Below, in pieces: positions 42,453 through 51,435 of a DNA stretch of 58,431 nucleotides (the first letter of the stretch is position 1; every line of letters starts with the position of its first letter). Position numbers and translations under genes: made by a program. Under the pieces are notes generated by a model, which had not been told where the DNA came from, made no database searches, and saw nothing but the letters and a program-made list of their open reading frames with translations. The stretch covers positions 1 to 58,431 of the forward strand of contig NZ_JAERUC010000162.1 in assembly GCF_016745505.1 (NCBI RefSeq), given 5' to 3'. This stretch comes from Streptomyces silvae (lineage in GTDB: Bacteria > Actinomycetota > Actinomycetes > Streptomycetales > Streptomycetaceae).

Positions 42453-43679
42453 ATGGCACCGAACGACAGCGCAGAGACCAACGGCGAGGCCACGGGCACT
42501 GTCGTGGGCCGTCGGAAGGCGGCACGCTACATCGTCCCGTTCGCGGTGGCGGGCGTGGCGGCGGCGACGATCGGACTCGTCCCGGCACTGGCGGACTCCG
42601 GCGACCCGGAGCTCCCGGACATCACCGCGCAGGAACTCATCGAGAAGATCGCCGCGTCGGACCAGGAGCAGCTCTCCGGCACGGTGAAGGTCACCACCGA
42701 CCTCGGCATCCCGTCGCTCGGCGGGCTCGCCGGCTCCTTCGCACCGGGCGCCGGCTCCGGATCGGGCGGGTCGGGCGCGTCCCCCGACGCCAAGCTGATG
42801 GAGCTGGCGTCCGGGACGCACACGCTCCGCGTCGCGGCCGACGGCCCCGACAAGCAGCGCCTCTCGATCCTCGGCGACGGCTCCGAGTACAGCCTCGTCC
42901 ACAACGGCGACGACGTCTGGGGCTACGACAGCGAGAGCAACGAGGTCTACCACGCGGAGTCCGACGGCAGCGGCAAGGCCGGGGAGCACAAGGCCCCGAA
43001 GGGCGTCCCGGCCACCCCGAAGGAGCTCGCCGAGGAGGCACTCGCCGCCGCCGGCGACACCACGTCGGTCACCGTCGACGGCACGGCGCAGGTGGCGGGA
43101 CGCGACGCCTACAAGCTCGTGATCAAGCCCAAGCAGTCCGGTTCGACGATCGGCTCCGTCACCGTCGCGGTCGACGCCTCGACCGGCGTACCGCTGAAGT
43201 TCACGCTGGCCCCGAGCAGCGGCGGCAAGGCCGCGGTCGACGCCGGCTTCACGAAGGTCGACTTCGGCAAGCCCGACGCCTCGTCGTTCTCCTTCACCCC
43301 GCCCAAGGGCGCCGAGGTGACCGAGGCCGACGAGCTGGAGGCCGAGGCGGGCAGGAGCGGCTCGGCGGACAAGGCGCGGAAGGACCTCGGCGCGCTGGAG
43401 GACTTCAAGGGCCTCAACGTCATCGGCGAGGGCTGGAACGCCGTCGCGCGGATCGAGGTCCCGGGCGGGGCGGGGCTGCCCACCGAGGGCTCCGGCGACG
43501 CACCGGCCCAGGCGCAGCAGTTCCTGGACGCGCTCGGCGACAAGGTCACCGGTGACTTCGGCTCGGGCACGGTCTTCAAGACGCGCCTGGTCAACGCCCT
43601 GCTGACCGACGACGGCAAGGTCTACGTCGGCGCGGTCACCGAGGACGCGCTGGTGAAGGCGGCCGGTACCGCCAAGTAG
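42453..43679 (+). CDS. Exported LolA/RseB-like protein
   Basis: 408 aa. A positively charged N-terminus (VGRRKAARYIVPF), one hydrophobic signal helix (about 25-45, ending LVPALADSG) and an outer domain with the LolA-type half-barrel fold features: TAQELIEKIAASDQEQLSGTV, VAADGPDKQRLSILGDG and YSLVHNGDDVWGYDSESN. A Gly/Ser-rich insertion follows in the first third. There is no Cys after the signal, so it is not a classical lipoprotein. LolA itself carries outer-membrane lipoproteins, which Gram-positives lack; actinobacterial members may bind lipids or act like RseB sensors. ATG 42453 has GGAGGT about 9 nt upstream. It precedes an ABC pair but a hairpin lies between them. Confidence 0.82.
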   Translation: MAPNDSAETNGEATGTVVGRRKAARYIVPFAVAGVAAATIGLVPALADSGDPELPDITAQELIEKIAASDQEQLSGTVKVTTDLGIPSLGGLAGSFAPGAGSGSGGSGASPDAKLMELASGTHTLRVAADGPDKQRLSILGDGSEYSLVHNGDDVWGYDSESNEVYHAESDGSGKAGEHKAPKGVPATPKELAEEALAAAGDTTSVTVDGTAQVAGRDAYKLVIKPKQSGSTIGSVTVAVDASTGVPLKFTLAPSSGGKAAVDAGFTKVDFGKPDASSFSFTPPKGAEVTEADELEAEAGRSGSADKARKDLGALEDFKGLNVIGEGWNAVARIEVPGGAGLPTEGSGDAPAQAQQFLDALGDKVTGDFGSGTVFKTRLVNALLTDDGKVYVGAVTEDALVKAAGTAK

Positions 43680-43723
43680 GACCGACCGGCCGGACCCCGC
43701 CGGTGAAGGCGGCCGACACCGCC
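43652..43723. repeat. Direct repeat of the LolA-like gene's 3' end
   Basis: GGTGAAGGCGGCCGGTACCG (43652-43671) recurs at 43702 as GGTGAAGGCGGCCGACACCG; extending both to GCC gives 20 of 22 identical bases, 50 bp apart. The second copy lies after the stop codon and looks like a small tandem-duplication scar. Confidence 0.7.
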
Positions 43724-43745
43724 CGGTCAGGACGCACCGTCCGCC

Positions 43746-43778
43746 CCGCCCCGTCGTACGCTCCGTACGGCGGGGCGG
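43746..43778 (+). terminator. Strong hairpin between the LolA-like gene and the ABC operon
   Basis: Fifteen-bp stem (43746-43760 with 43764-43778, one G-T pair) closing on a 3-base CTC loop. Likely terminator for the LolA-like gene, 56 bp before the ABC start. Confidence 0.72.
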
Positions 43779-43834
43779 AGCCGTTGCTGCGGGGCGCGGG
43801 CGCCGGAGACGGCGGGAGAGGACCGGGAGTGCGC

Positions 43835-44833
43835 ATGACCGACACAGCGGCCGCGGCAGCGGCGCCGGACACGGGGCCGGACACGGGACCGGAGCCCGGC
43901 ACGGTGATCCGGACGCGAGGGCTCACCAAGCGCTACCGCGGCGGGCAGTTGGCCGTGGACGGGCTCGACCTCGCCGTGCCGGCCGGAAGCGTCTTCGGCT
44001 TCCTGGGCCCCAACGGCTCCGGGAAGACCACCACGATCCGGATGCTCCTGGGGCTCATCGACCCGACGTCCGGCACCGCGCACGTCCTCGGCCGCCCCAT
44101 GCCCGCCGCCGCCCGTACGGTGCTCCCGCAGGTCGGCGCGCTCATCGAAGGACCCGCGCTGTACGGGTTCCTGACCGGCCGCGACAACCTCGTACGCTTC
44201 GACTCCGCCGACCCGACGGCCGATCCGCGCACCCGGCGCGCACGGGTGGAGGACGCCCTGGACCGGGTGGGGCTCGCCGCAGCGGCGGGCCGGAAGGCCA
44301 AGGCGTACTCGCTCGGGATGAAGCAGCGCCTCGGGCTGGCCGCCGCCCTCCTCCAGCCGCGCAGCCTGCTGGTGCTGGACGAGCCGACCAACGGCCTCGA
44401 CCCGCAGGGCATGCGCGAGATCCGCACCCTGGTCCGGGAGCTGGCGGGCGAGGGCACCACCGTCTTCCTCTCCTCCCATCTGCTCGACGAGATCGAACAG
44501 GTCTGCACCCACGCGGCGGTGATGGCCCGTGGCCGGCTCCTCGTCCAGGGACCGGTCGCCGCGCTCTCCGCCGGTGCCCGGGGACGGCTCACGGTGACCA
44601 CCCCCGACCCCGCCGACGCGGCCCGGGTCCTCGCGGAACACGGGGCGACGGTCCTCGTGACCGACGGGGACCGGGTGAGCACCGACGCACCGCAGGCCGG
44701 GGTGGAGCTCGGGGACGTCAACGCGGCGCTGGTGCGCGCCGGTGTACGCGTACGGGCCTTCGGCGTCGAACGTGCCTCGCTGGAGGACGCCTTCGTCGCA
44801 CTCACCGGAGAGGGATTCGATGTCGCAGGCTGA
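43835..44833 (+). CDS. ABC transporter ATP-binding protein (DrrA/CcmA type)
   Basis: 332 aa. Walker A GPNGSGKTT (58-66), Q-loop VGALIEGPALYGFLTG, a variant signature SLGMKQRLGLA, Walker B LLVLDEPTNGLDP and switch-His FLSSHLLDEIEQ. The C-terminal 90 residues form the extra domain common in exporter ATPases of the BcrA/DrrA group. ATG 43835 has GGGAG 6 nt upstream; the frame is open 44 codons more but overlaps the hairpin and lacks conservation. Overlaps the permease gene by 14 nt, so the two act together, probably as an exporter or ABC-2 type transporter of unknown cargo. Confidence 0.92.
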   Translation: MTDTAAAAAAPDTGPDTGPEPGTVIRTRGLTKRYRGGQLAVDGLDLAVPAGSVFGFLGPNGSGKTTTIRMLLGLIDPTSGTAHVLGRPMPAAARTVLPQVGALIEGPALYGFLTGRDNLVRFDSADPTADPRTRRARVEDALDRVGLAAAAGRKAKAYSLGMKQRLGLAAALLQPRSLLVLDEPTNGLDPQGMREIRTLVRELAGEGTTVFLSSHLLDEIEQVCTHAAVMARGRLLVQGPVAALSAGARGRLTVTTPDPADAARVLAEHGATVLVTDGDRVSTDAPQAGVELGDVNAALVRAGVRVRAFGVERASLEDAFVALTGEGFDVAG

Positions 44834-45707
44834 ACTCACGGCGGTCCCGGTATCCCGCGCACCGCGCCGCGCGCTGTGGAGCCTCGGGATCCTCCGCTCC
44901 GAACTGGCCACCACCTTCCGCCGCTGGCGCACGCTGTCCCTGCTCGGGGTGCTCGCGGCCGTGCCCGTCCTCATCGGGATCGCCGTCCGGATCGAGACGG
45001 GCGACGGTGCGCGCGGCGGGCCCGGCGGCGGGGGCGGCCCCGCCTTCCTCTCCCAGGTCACCAACAACGGGCTGTTCCTGGTCTTCGCGGCCCTCTCCGC
45101 GACGCTCCCCGTCTTCCTCCCGATGGCCGTCGGCGTCATCGCGGGGGACTCCGTCGCGGGCGAGGCGAGCGGCGGCACGCTGCGCTATCTGCTGGTGGCC
45201 CCGGCGGGCCGCACCCGGCTGCTGCTCGCGAAGTACGCGTCCGTGCTGGTGTTCTGCCTGGTCGCCACCCTGGTCGTGGCGGCATCCGCGCTCGCGGCCG
45301 GCGCGCTGCTCTTCCCCGTCGGTGACGTCACGACGATCTCGGGGACCCGGATCGGCTTCGGCGAGGGACTCGTGAGGGCCGGGCTGATCGCGGTCGCGGT
45401 GGCGGTCTCCCTCACCGGCTTCGCGGCGCTGGGCCTCTTCGTCTCGACGCTCACCGACAGCGGGATCGCGGCGATGGCGGCCACCGTCGGGGTGCTGATC
45501 ACCGTGCAGATCCTGGACGCGATGCCGCAGCTGGACGCGGTGCACCCGTATCTCTTCCCGCACTACTGGATGTCCTTCACGGACCTGCTCCGCGACCCGG
45601 TGTACGGGGACGAGGTGGCCAGGAACCTGGGCCTTCAGGCCCTGTACGCGGCGGTGTTCGGCTCCGCGGCCTGGGCGCGCTTCACGACGAAGGACATCAC
45701 CGTCTGA
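44820..45707 (+). CDS. ABC-2 type transporter permease
   Basis: 295 aa with six hydrophobic helices (first about 42-58; others about 85-110, 140-165, 185-215, 230-250 and 275-290). A glycine-rich outside loop (GGPGGGGGP) follows helix 1. The segment AGDSVAGEASGGTLRYLLVAPAGRTRLLLAKY is the coupling-helix region typical of ABC-2 permeases (here broken by no gap: GEASGGTLRYLL then RTRLLLAKY). ATG 44820 lies inside the ATPase gene after GGAGAGGG. Works with the preceding ATPase; substrate unknown. Confidence 0.9.
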   Translation: MSQAELTAVPVSRAPRRALWSLGILRSELATTFRRWRTLSLLGVLAAVPVLIGIAVRIETGDGARGGPGGGGGPAFLSQVTNNGLFLVFAALSATLPVFLPMAVGVIAGDSVAGEASGGTLRYLLVAPAGRTRLLLAKYASVLVFCLVATLVVAASALAAGALLFPVGDVTTISGTRIGFGEGLVRAGLIAVAVAVSLTGFAALGLFVSTLTDSGIAAMAATVGVLITVQILDAMPQLDAVHPYLFPHYWMSFTDLLRDPVYGDEVARNLGLQALYAAVFGSAAWARFTTKDITV

Positions 45708-45948
45708 GACGGGGGACGTCGTTCTCCGGTGCGAGGGACGCCGGCGTCCGAGGGGCCCGGCACGGTCCGTCCGTACCGTCGGCCGGTCGAGCCGTCCCCC
45801 GATCGGCTCGTCGCGGCACGAACGGCACGAACGGTGCGCTGCGCGGAACGTCACGACACGGTACGTTCCGTTTCCAGCCTGGTCATTGTTCGACTTTTGG
45901 CGACGACCTGTCAATAAGCGGTGGGCGGAATCCCCCTATGCTCACCGA

Positions 45949-46614
45949 ATGATCACATCGCCGAGTTCCCTGCGTCGTAGCGAGAGGTCACGACGGGCGA
46001 CCCTGGACGCTGCCCTGGAACTGTGCACGGAGAAGGGGTACGGCCGGGTCACCGTGGAGGCCATCGCGGCCCGGGCCGGCGTGAGCAAGAAGACGATCTA
46101 CCGCTGGTGGCCGTCGAAGGTCGCCGTGATACTGGAGGCCTTCACCCGGGTGGTCGTGGGTGTCACGCCGTTCGTGGAGACGGGTGACATCGCCGCCGAC
46201 CTCCGGGCGCACATCAACGGTCTGGTGAGGCTGCTGTCGACACCGCCGTACGGCCCGGCCTACTCCGGGATCCTGTCGGAGATGCATCACGACGAGGGGC
46301 TCGCCCGGGCGGTCCGTGAGCAGCTGGTCACCCCCCGCTTCGAGGCGGCCGTGGAGCGCCTGCGGCGCGCGCAGGAGCAGGGGCAGGTGCCGGCCGGCGC
46401 CGATCTGCCGCTCGCGGTGGAGCTGCTCTACGGCCCGGTCTACTACCGCCATGTGCTGCGCAAGCCGCCGCAGGACGAGTCGACCGTCGCCGCGCTGGTG
46501 GCCCACGTCCTGCGGTCCCTCACCGCCGGTGACCCTCCGGCGGACGCTCCGGAGGGCAGCCCCGGCCGCGTCCCCGGTCAGGGGCGCGCTCCCGGTCAGG
46601 GGCGCGTCAGCTGA
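45949..46614 (+). CDS. TetR/AcrR-family transcriptional regulator
   Basis: 221 aa. N-terminal HTH (about 12-58) with VTVEAIAARAGVSKKTIYRWWPSK; the C-terminal ligand domain (about 80-200) resembles the TetR_C_11-type fold (LLYGPVYYRHVL). ATG 45949 lies exactly 6 nt after a TATGCT box (45937-45942), with no ribosome site: a leaderless gene. The last codons come from a tandem 18-bp DNA repeat (46573-46588 and 46591-46606), coding PGQGR twice. Its 3' end overlaps the convergent flavodoxin-fold gene by 8 nt. Targets unknown; the flavodoxin gene or the ABC pair upstream are candidates. Confidence 0.9.
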   Translation: MITSPSSLRRSERSRRATLDAALELCTEKGYGRVTVEAIAARAGVSKKTIYRWWPSKVAVILEAFTRVVVGVTPFVETGDIAADLRAHINGLVRLLSTPPYGPAYSGILSEMHHDEGLARAVREQLVTPRFEAAVERLRRAQEQGQVPAGADLPLAVELLYGPVYYRHVLRKPPQDESTVAALVAHVLRSLTAGDPPADAPEGSPGRVPGQGRAPGQGRVS

Positions 46615-47152
46615 AGAAGACCTTCGCCCGGGCCGCCGCCCCGGTGTCGGTCAGCACGTCGCCCGGCCTGGTGCCGTTGCCCAGCAGCACCCCGCCCCAG
46701 TGCATCCCGAGGTAGCGCGCCGAGTTCCGCAGGGTTCCGGCCAGGGGGTCGGCGACCTCCGGTTCGGTGTCCGCGAGCGCGGTGACGCCCCACAGGGTCT
46801 TCCCGGCCATCCGCTGCTTGAAGTCGACGCCCGGGGCCTCCAGCCAGCCCGACCAGTGGTCCAGGTAGCGCTTGGTGGAGGTGGAGACCGCGTACCAGTA
46901 CAGCGGTGAGGCGATGACCACGTCGGTGGCGGCCAGCGTGGCCTCAAGCAGCGTCGCCGCGTTGCCCGTCGGGGTGTAGTGGCCGTCCGCGTGCCGCCGG
47001 TCCTCGAAGTCGGGCAGCGGCAGTTCCCGCAGATCCAGCCACTGCTGCTCCGTACCGGCGGGGAGCTGCTCGGCCGCGAGCCTGGCCAGCGTCTCGGTGT
47101 TGCCGCCGGTGCGGCTGCTGCCGAGCAGGAAGAGGAAGTTGCGCGTGGTCAT
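46607..47152 (-). CDS. Flavodoxin-fold NAD(P)H-dependent oxidoreductase (FMN reductase/quinone reductase type)
   Basis: 181 aa. FMN phosphate loop GSSRTGGNTETLARLA (11-26) and SPLYWYAVSTSTKRYLDHWSGW, the second flavin contact of the NAD(P)H-dependent FMN reductase family. Such enzymes reduce quinones, azo or nitro compounds in the cytoplasm. ATG 47152 follows a GGGGG box. It has its own promoter with a striking TGCAT repeat set and overlaps the tail of the convergent TetR gene. Substrate unknown; all core motifs intact. Confidence 0.88.
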   Translation of the reverse strand: MTTRNFLFLLGSSRTGGNTETLARLAAEQLPAGTEQQWLDLRELPLPDFEDRRHADGHYTPTGNAATLLEATLAATDVVIASPLYWYAVSTSTKRYLDHWSGWLEAPGVDFKQRMAGKTLWGVTALADTEPEVADPLAGTLRNSARYLGMHWGGVLLGNGTRPGDVLTDTGAAARAKVFFS

Positions 47153-47169
47153 GCCATGCCCCCAATTGA

Positions 47170-47207
47170 ATGCATACGGCTTTTACCGGCGTACGCATCA
47201 TATGCAT
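47170..47207 (-). promoter_or_regulatory. Operator-like inverted repeat at the flavodoxin-gene promoter
   Basis: Perfect 7-bp arms ATGCATA (47170-47176) and TATGCAT (47201-47207), 24 bp between. A minus-strand -10-like TATGAT (47202-47197) overlaps the upstream arm, with CTGCCA 18 bp further up. A further GCATG half-site follows at 47210-47214. Confidence 0.55.
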
Positions 47208-47276
47208 GTGCATGAAGTTTTGGCAGATGTTTTTCGGACGTCCGCCCCGTGGGTCGCTCAGGCCGGTGCCCCGCGC

Positions 47277-48086
47277 TCAGGCGAACAGCCGCTCCAGGAC
47301 CACCGCGACACCGTCGTCCGCGTTCGAGAGGGTGATCTCGTCGGCGGCGGCCCGCAGCTCCGCGTGCGCGTTCGCCATCGCCACCCCGTGGCCCGCGCGG
47401 CGGAACATGGGCAGGTCGTTGGGCATGTCGCCGAACGCCACCGCACCGGCCGGATTGCGGTCCAGCAGCCCCGCCGCCAGGTCGATGCCGGTGCCCTTGT
47501 CCACGCCGAACGGCGCCAGCTCCACCGTGCCCGGGCCGGCCATCGTGACGGACGCCAGATCGCCCACCGCGCCACGGGCCGCGCCCGCCAGTTCGTCGTC
47601 CGTCAGCTCCGGGTGGCGTATCAGGACCTTGATGACGGGCGCCGCCCACAGCTCCGCCCGATGCCCGGCGCGCTGGGCGGGGAGCGAGGGGTGCGGCATG
47701 CGGTAGCCGGGCTCGATCAGGGTCCGGCCGTCGGCGCCGTCCTGGTCGACCGCCGCGAACACCTGGCCCACCTCGGCCTCGATCTTGCCGAGCGCGGTGT
47801 CGGCCAGCTCCCGGTCCAGCGTCACCGAGCGCACCATCCGGCCCGCCCCGGCGTCGTAGACCTGCGCGCCCTGCCCGCAGACCACCAGCCCGTCGTAGCC
47901 GAGGTCCGCGAGCAGGGCGCGTATGCCGGGCACCGCGCGGCCCGTGACGATCAGGTGCTGTGCGCCGGCCGACGCGGCGCGGGCGAGAGCGGCGCGGGAG
48001 CGGGCGCTCACGGTGTCGTCGGAACGCAGCAGTGTGCCGTCCAGATCGGTGGCGACGAGGGTGTGTGCGGCGGGTGGCGTGACCAT
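47277..48086 (-). CDS. HAD-superfamily hydrolase, Cof type
   Basis: 269 aa. HAD motif I ATDLDGTLL (nucleophile Asp14, acid Asp16), motif II VTGRA, motif III Lys in KGTGIDLAAG, motif IV FGDMPNDLPMF, plus a C2B cap. Cof-type enzymes dephosphorylate small phosphorylated metabolites such as sugar phosphates or pyridoxal phosphate. ATG 48086 lies 6 nt after TAGGCT on the minus strand and has no ribosome site, so it is probably leaderless. It is followed, 124 bp on, by the flavodoxin-fold gene, which has its own promoter. Confidence 0.9.
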   Translation of the reverse strand: MVTPPAAHTLVATDLDGTLLRSDDTVSARSRAALARAASAGAQHLIVTGRAVPGIRALLADLGYDGLVVCGQGAQVYDAGAGRMVRSVTLDRELADTALGKIEAEVGQVFAAVDQDGADGRTLIEPGYRMPHPSLPAQRAGHRAELWAAPVIKVLIRHPELTDDELAGAARGAVGDLASVTMAGPGTVELAPFGVDKGTGIDLAAGLLDRNPAGAVAFGDMPNDLPMFRRAGHGVAMANAHAELRAAADEITLSNADDGVAVVLERLFA

Positions 48087-48152
48087 GGGGTCAGCCTAGA
48101 GAGATCGCCTTTCCGTCGTACGCCGCTGACCTGCGCGGACGGTCGGCTCCCG

Positions 48153-48602
48153 TCACTGGACGCAGAATTCGTTGCCCTCCGGGTCCAGGAGCACGTGCCA
48201 CGTCCCGCCGGGCTCCTCGACGGTCCGCAGCGCGCTCGCGCCCAGCCGGACCAGCCGTTCCGCCTCCGCGTCGCGCTGCCCGGGGGCCGCGTGGACGTCC
48301 AGGTGCAGGCGGTTCTTCACCGTCTTGACCTCCGGTACGCGCTGGAAGAGCAGCCTGCGGCCGTGTCCGGCGCCGCTCTTCTCGTCGTACGGGTCGTCCG
48401 GGTGCCGCACCGCGGCGAGATCGCGCCACGCGCGGCGCCCGTGCGACTCGACCGTGAGGGCCTCGGGCACCGCCCCGGCGCCGAGCAGTTCCACGATCAG
48501 CGGGCTGTTGTCCTCCACGACGTAACCGAGGGCCTCGGCCCAGAAGTCGGCCTGGGCGTGCGGGTCTCCGGCATCGATGACGAGCTTCCAGTGCAGAGTC
48601 AT
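48153..48602 (-). CDS. VOC-family (glyoxalase/bleomycin-resistance fold) protein
   Basis: 149 aa of two beta-alpha-beta-beta-beta repeats: WKLVIDAGDPHAQADFWAEALGY at the start and NRLHLDVHAAP...RLVRLGA...WHVLLDPEGNEFCVQ at the end. His and Glu at the usual metal positions are present in the second repeat (HLDVH, GNEF), fewer in the first. Many VOC proteins bind or detoxify small molecules. ATG 48602 lies 8 nt after a minus-strand TATAAA (48616-48611), so this is probably a leaderless gene. It is divergent from the CGNR gene with only 22 bp between starts. Confidence 0.88.
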   Translation of the reverse strand: MTLHWKLVIDAGDPHAQADFWAEALGYVVEDNSPLIVELLGAGAVPEALTVESHGRRAWRDLAAVRHPDDPYDEKSGAGHGRRLLFQRVPEVKTVKNRLHLDVHAAPGQRDAEAERLVRLGASALRTVEEPGGTWHVLLDPEGNEFCVQ

Positions 48603-48624
48603 GGAAACCGTTTATACTGGTTAC
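48603..48624. promoter_or_regulatory. Divergent leaderless promoters with overlapping -10 boxes (VOC/CGNR)
   Basis: Plus-strand TATACT (48613-48618) ends 6 nt before the CGNR ATG; minus-strand TATAAA (48616-48611) ends 8 nt before the VOC ATG. The boxes share 4 bp. AACC (48606-48609) and GGTT (48619-48622) flank them symmetrically. Each -35 must lie inside the other gene's coding region. Confidence 0.68.
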
Positions 48625-49257
48625 ATGAATGAGGGGGCAACGGGCACGCCGGAACCGGGACTGATTCTTCGTACACCCAGGGGCCGTGCTTTCCGCTTCG
48701 ACCCGGGCGCCCTCTGTCTGGAGCTGCTGCTCACCAGCGATCCCGGCGGGCTGCCGTGGAGCCTGGAGACCCTGCGCGAACCCGCCGACCTGCTGCGGTG
48801 GGCGGGGGAGAGCCGGCTGCCGGACGGGCCCCGGCTCTCCGTGGACGCCGCGGATCTGGACCGCGCCCGTGAGCTGCGGGGCGCGCTCTGGCGGATGACG
48901 ATCGCCCGCGCCCGGGGCGAGGAGCTCGCGCCGGGCGACACGGACGTGGTGAACGAGGCGGCGGCCAGGACCCCGCTGGTGCCCGCCATGACCCCCGGCG
49001 GGGAGCGGACCTGGGCTGCGGCCGGAGCGACAGGCACCGCGATGCTGTCGGTGGTCGCGCGGGACGCGGTGGACCTGTTCACCGGGCCGTACGCCCACCG
49101 GATCAGGGTCTGCGAGGCCCACAACTGCGCCCTGCACTTCGTCGACACCTCACGCCCCGGCCGGCGCCGCTGGTGCGCGATGGGCCGCTGCGGGAACCGC
49201 AACAAGGTACGGGCGCACCGCGCCCGGACGGCCGGGCCCGGCGACGCCGGGGAGTGA
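48625..49257 (+). CDS. CGNR zinc-finger protein (probable transcriptional regulator)
   Basis: 210 aa. C-terminal zinc finger with Cys163, Cys168, Cys184 and Cys189 in VCEAHNC and WCAMGRCGNRNK, the CGNR motif, plus basic residues after it (KVRAHRAR). The N-terminal 150 residues are the stress-related ABATE-like ligand-binding domain (FDPGALCLELLLTS...). Such proteins are thought to be DNA-binding regulators. ATG 48625 lies 6 nt after TATACT, with no ribosome site. Divergence from the VOC gene across a 22-bp promoter suggests it controls both itself and that gene. Third-position GC is normal. Confidence 0.87.
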   Translation: MNEGATGTPEPGLILRTPRGRAFRFDPGALCLELLLTSDPGGLPWSLETLREPADLLRWAGESRLPDGPRLSVDAADLDRARELRGALWRMTIARARGEELAPGDTDVVNEAAARTPLVPAMTPGGERTWAAAGATGTAMLSVVARDAVDLFTGPYAHRIRVCEAHNCALHFVDTSRPGRRRWCAMGRCGNRNKVRAHRARTAGPGDAGE

Positions 49258-49287
49258 GGGGAGAGCCGTCACGCCGGCCCTCCGGGT

Positions 49288-49737
49288 TCAGCGCGGCGGG
49301 CAGGCCGCGCAGACGTGTTCGCCGCACGCGGCCAGCAGTTTCCCGGCCGCCGCGCTCACCGCCGGATCGGCGTCCGCGGCCAGCCGCTCGGCCGTCGCCC
49401 GGCCGGCCAGGACCGCCCGGTGCGCGTCCCTGGTCCACTCCGGGTGGTGCGCGTGACCGTGCGCCAGGATCGTCCCCAGCAGCGCCAGCACCCCGGCGCG
49501 GTCCTTCACGGTCTCCATGGCGGCGAGTTCCCACAGGAACGGCACCGTGGCGACCGTCGCGTCGAACGCGGCCATCGCGCCGATCCACCGCCCCAGGTCG
49601 CTCAGCGCGTCCTCGGCCGACTCGCTGTCGCCCCACGCGATCCGTGACAGCGTCCCGGGGACCTGGGACGCGGAGCCCTGGGCATGGCGGAGCTCATGCC
49701 ACGGAACGTGCCTCATGTCCTTCAGGATCGTCCCCAT
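49288..49737 (-). CDS. HEAT-repeat-like hypothetical protein
   Basis: 149 aa, predicted all-helical: GTILKDMRHVPWHELRHAQGSA, then LGRWIGAMAAFDATVATVPFLWELAA, then ALLGTILAHGHAH. The W-x-E-L-R-H-A...VPFLWEL pattern is that of small HEAT-like proteins common in Streptomyces. C-terminal CGEHVCAACPP has three Cys in 10 residues, which may hold metal or be redox-active. ATG 49737 is taken; a TTG at 49749, directly after the upstream stop, would add 4 residues. Probably co-transcribed with the FAD monooxygenase. Function unknown. Confidence 0.7.
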   Translation of the reverse strand: MGTILKDMRHVPWHELRHAQGSASQVPGTLSRIAWGDSESAEDALSDLGRWIGAMAAFDATVATVPFLWELAAMETVKDRAGVLALLGTILAHGHAHHPEWTRDAHRAVLAGRATAERLAADADPAVSAAAGKLLAACGEHVCAACPPR

Positions 49738-49749
49738 CCGGGCACTCAA

Positions 49750-51366
<1,617 letters not shown>

Positions 51367-51384
51367 GCCTGCTCCTCGGTCGCG

Positions 51385-51433
51385 TCTCCTGGCACCCCAG
51401 GAGAACGCAACCGAGTTAAAAAAGCAACCGAGT
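51385..51433 (-). promoter_or_regulatory. Promoter/operator of the FAD monooxygenase: twin direct repeats and a leader hairpin
   Basis: GCAACCGAGT occurs at 51407-51416 and 51424-51433, 17 bp apart and joined by an A-run. On the minus strand this reads ACTCGGTTGC twice. Closer to the gene lies a perfect 8-bp hairpin TCTCCTGG (51385-51392)/CCAGGAGA (51397-51404), loop CACC, just before the ribosome site. Confidence 0.62.
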
Positions 51434-51435
51434 AA

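Noticed and set aside
45736..45749. 14-bp palindrome GGACGCCGGCGTCC between the ABC permease and TetR genes
   Set aside because: Perfect but short and made of common GC words; could be a weak terminator or operator, not enough to call.
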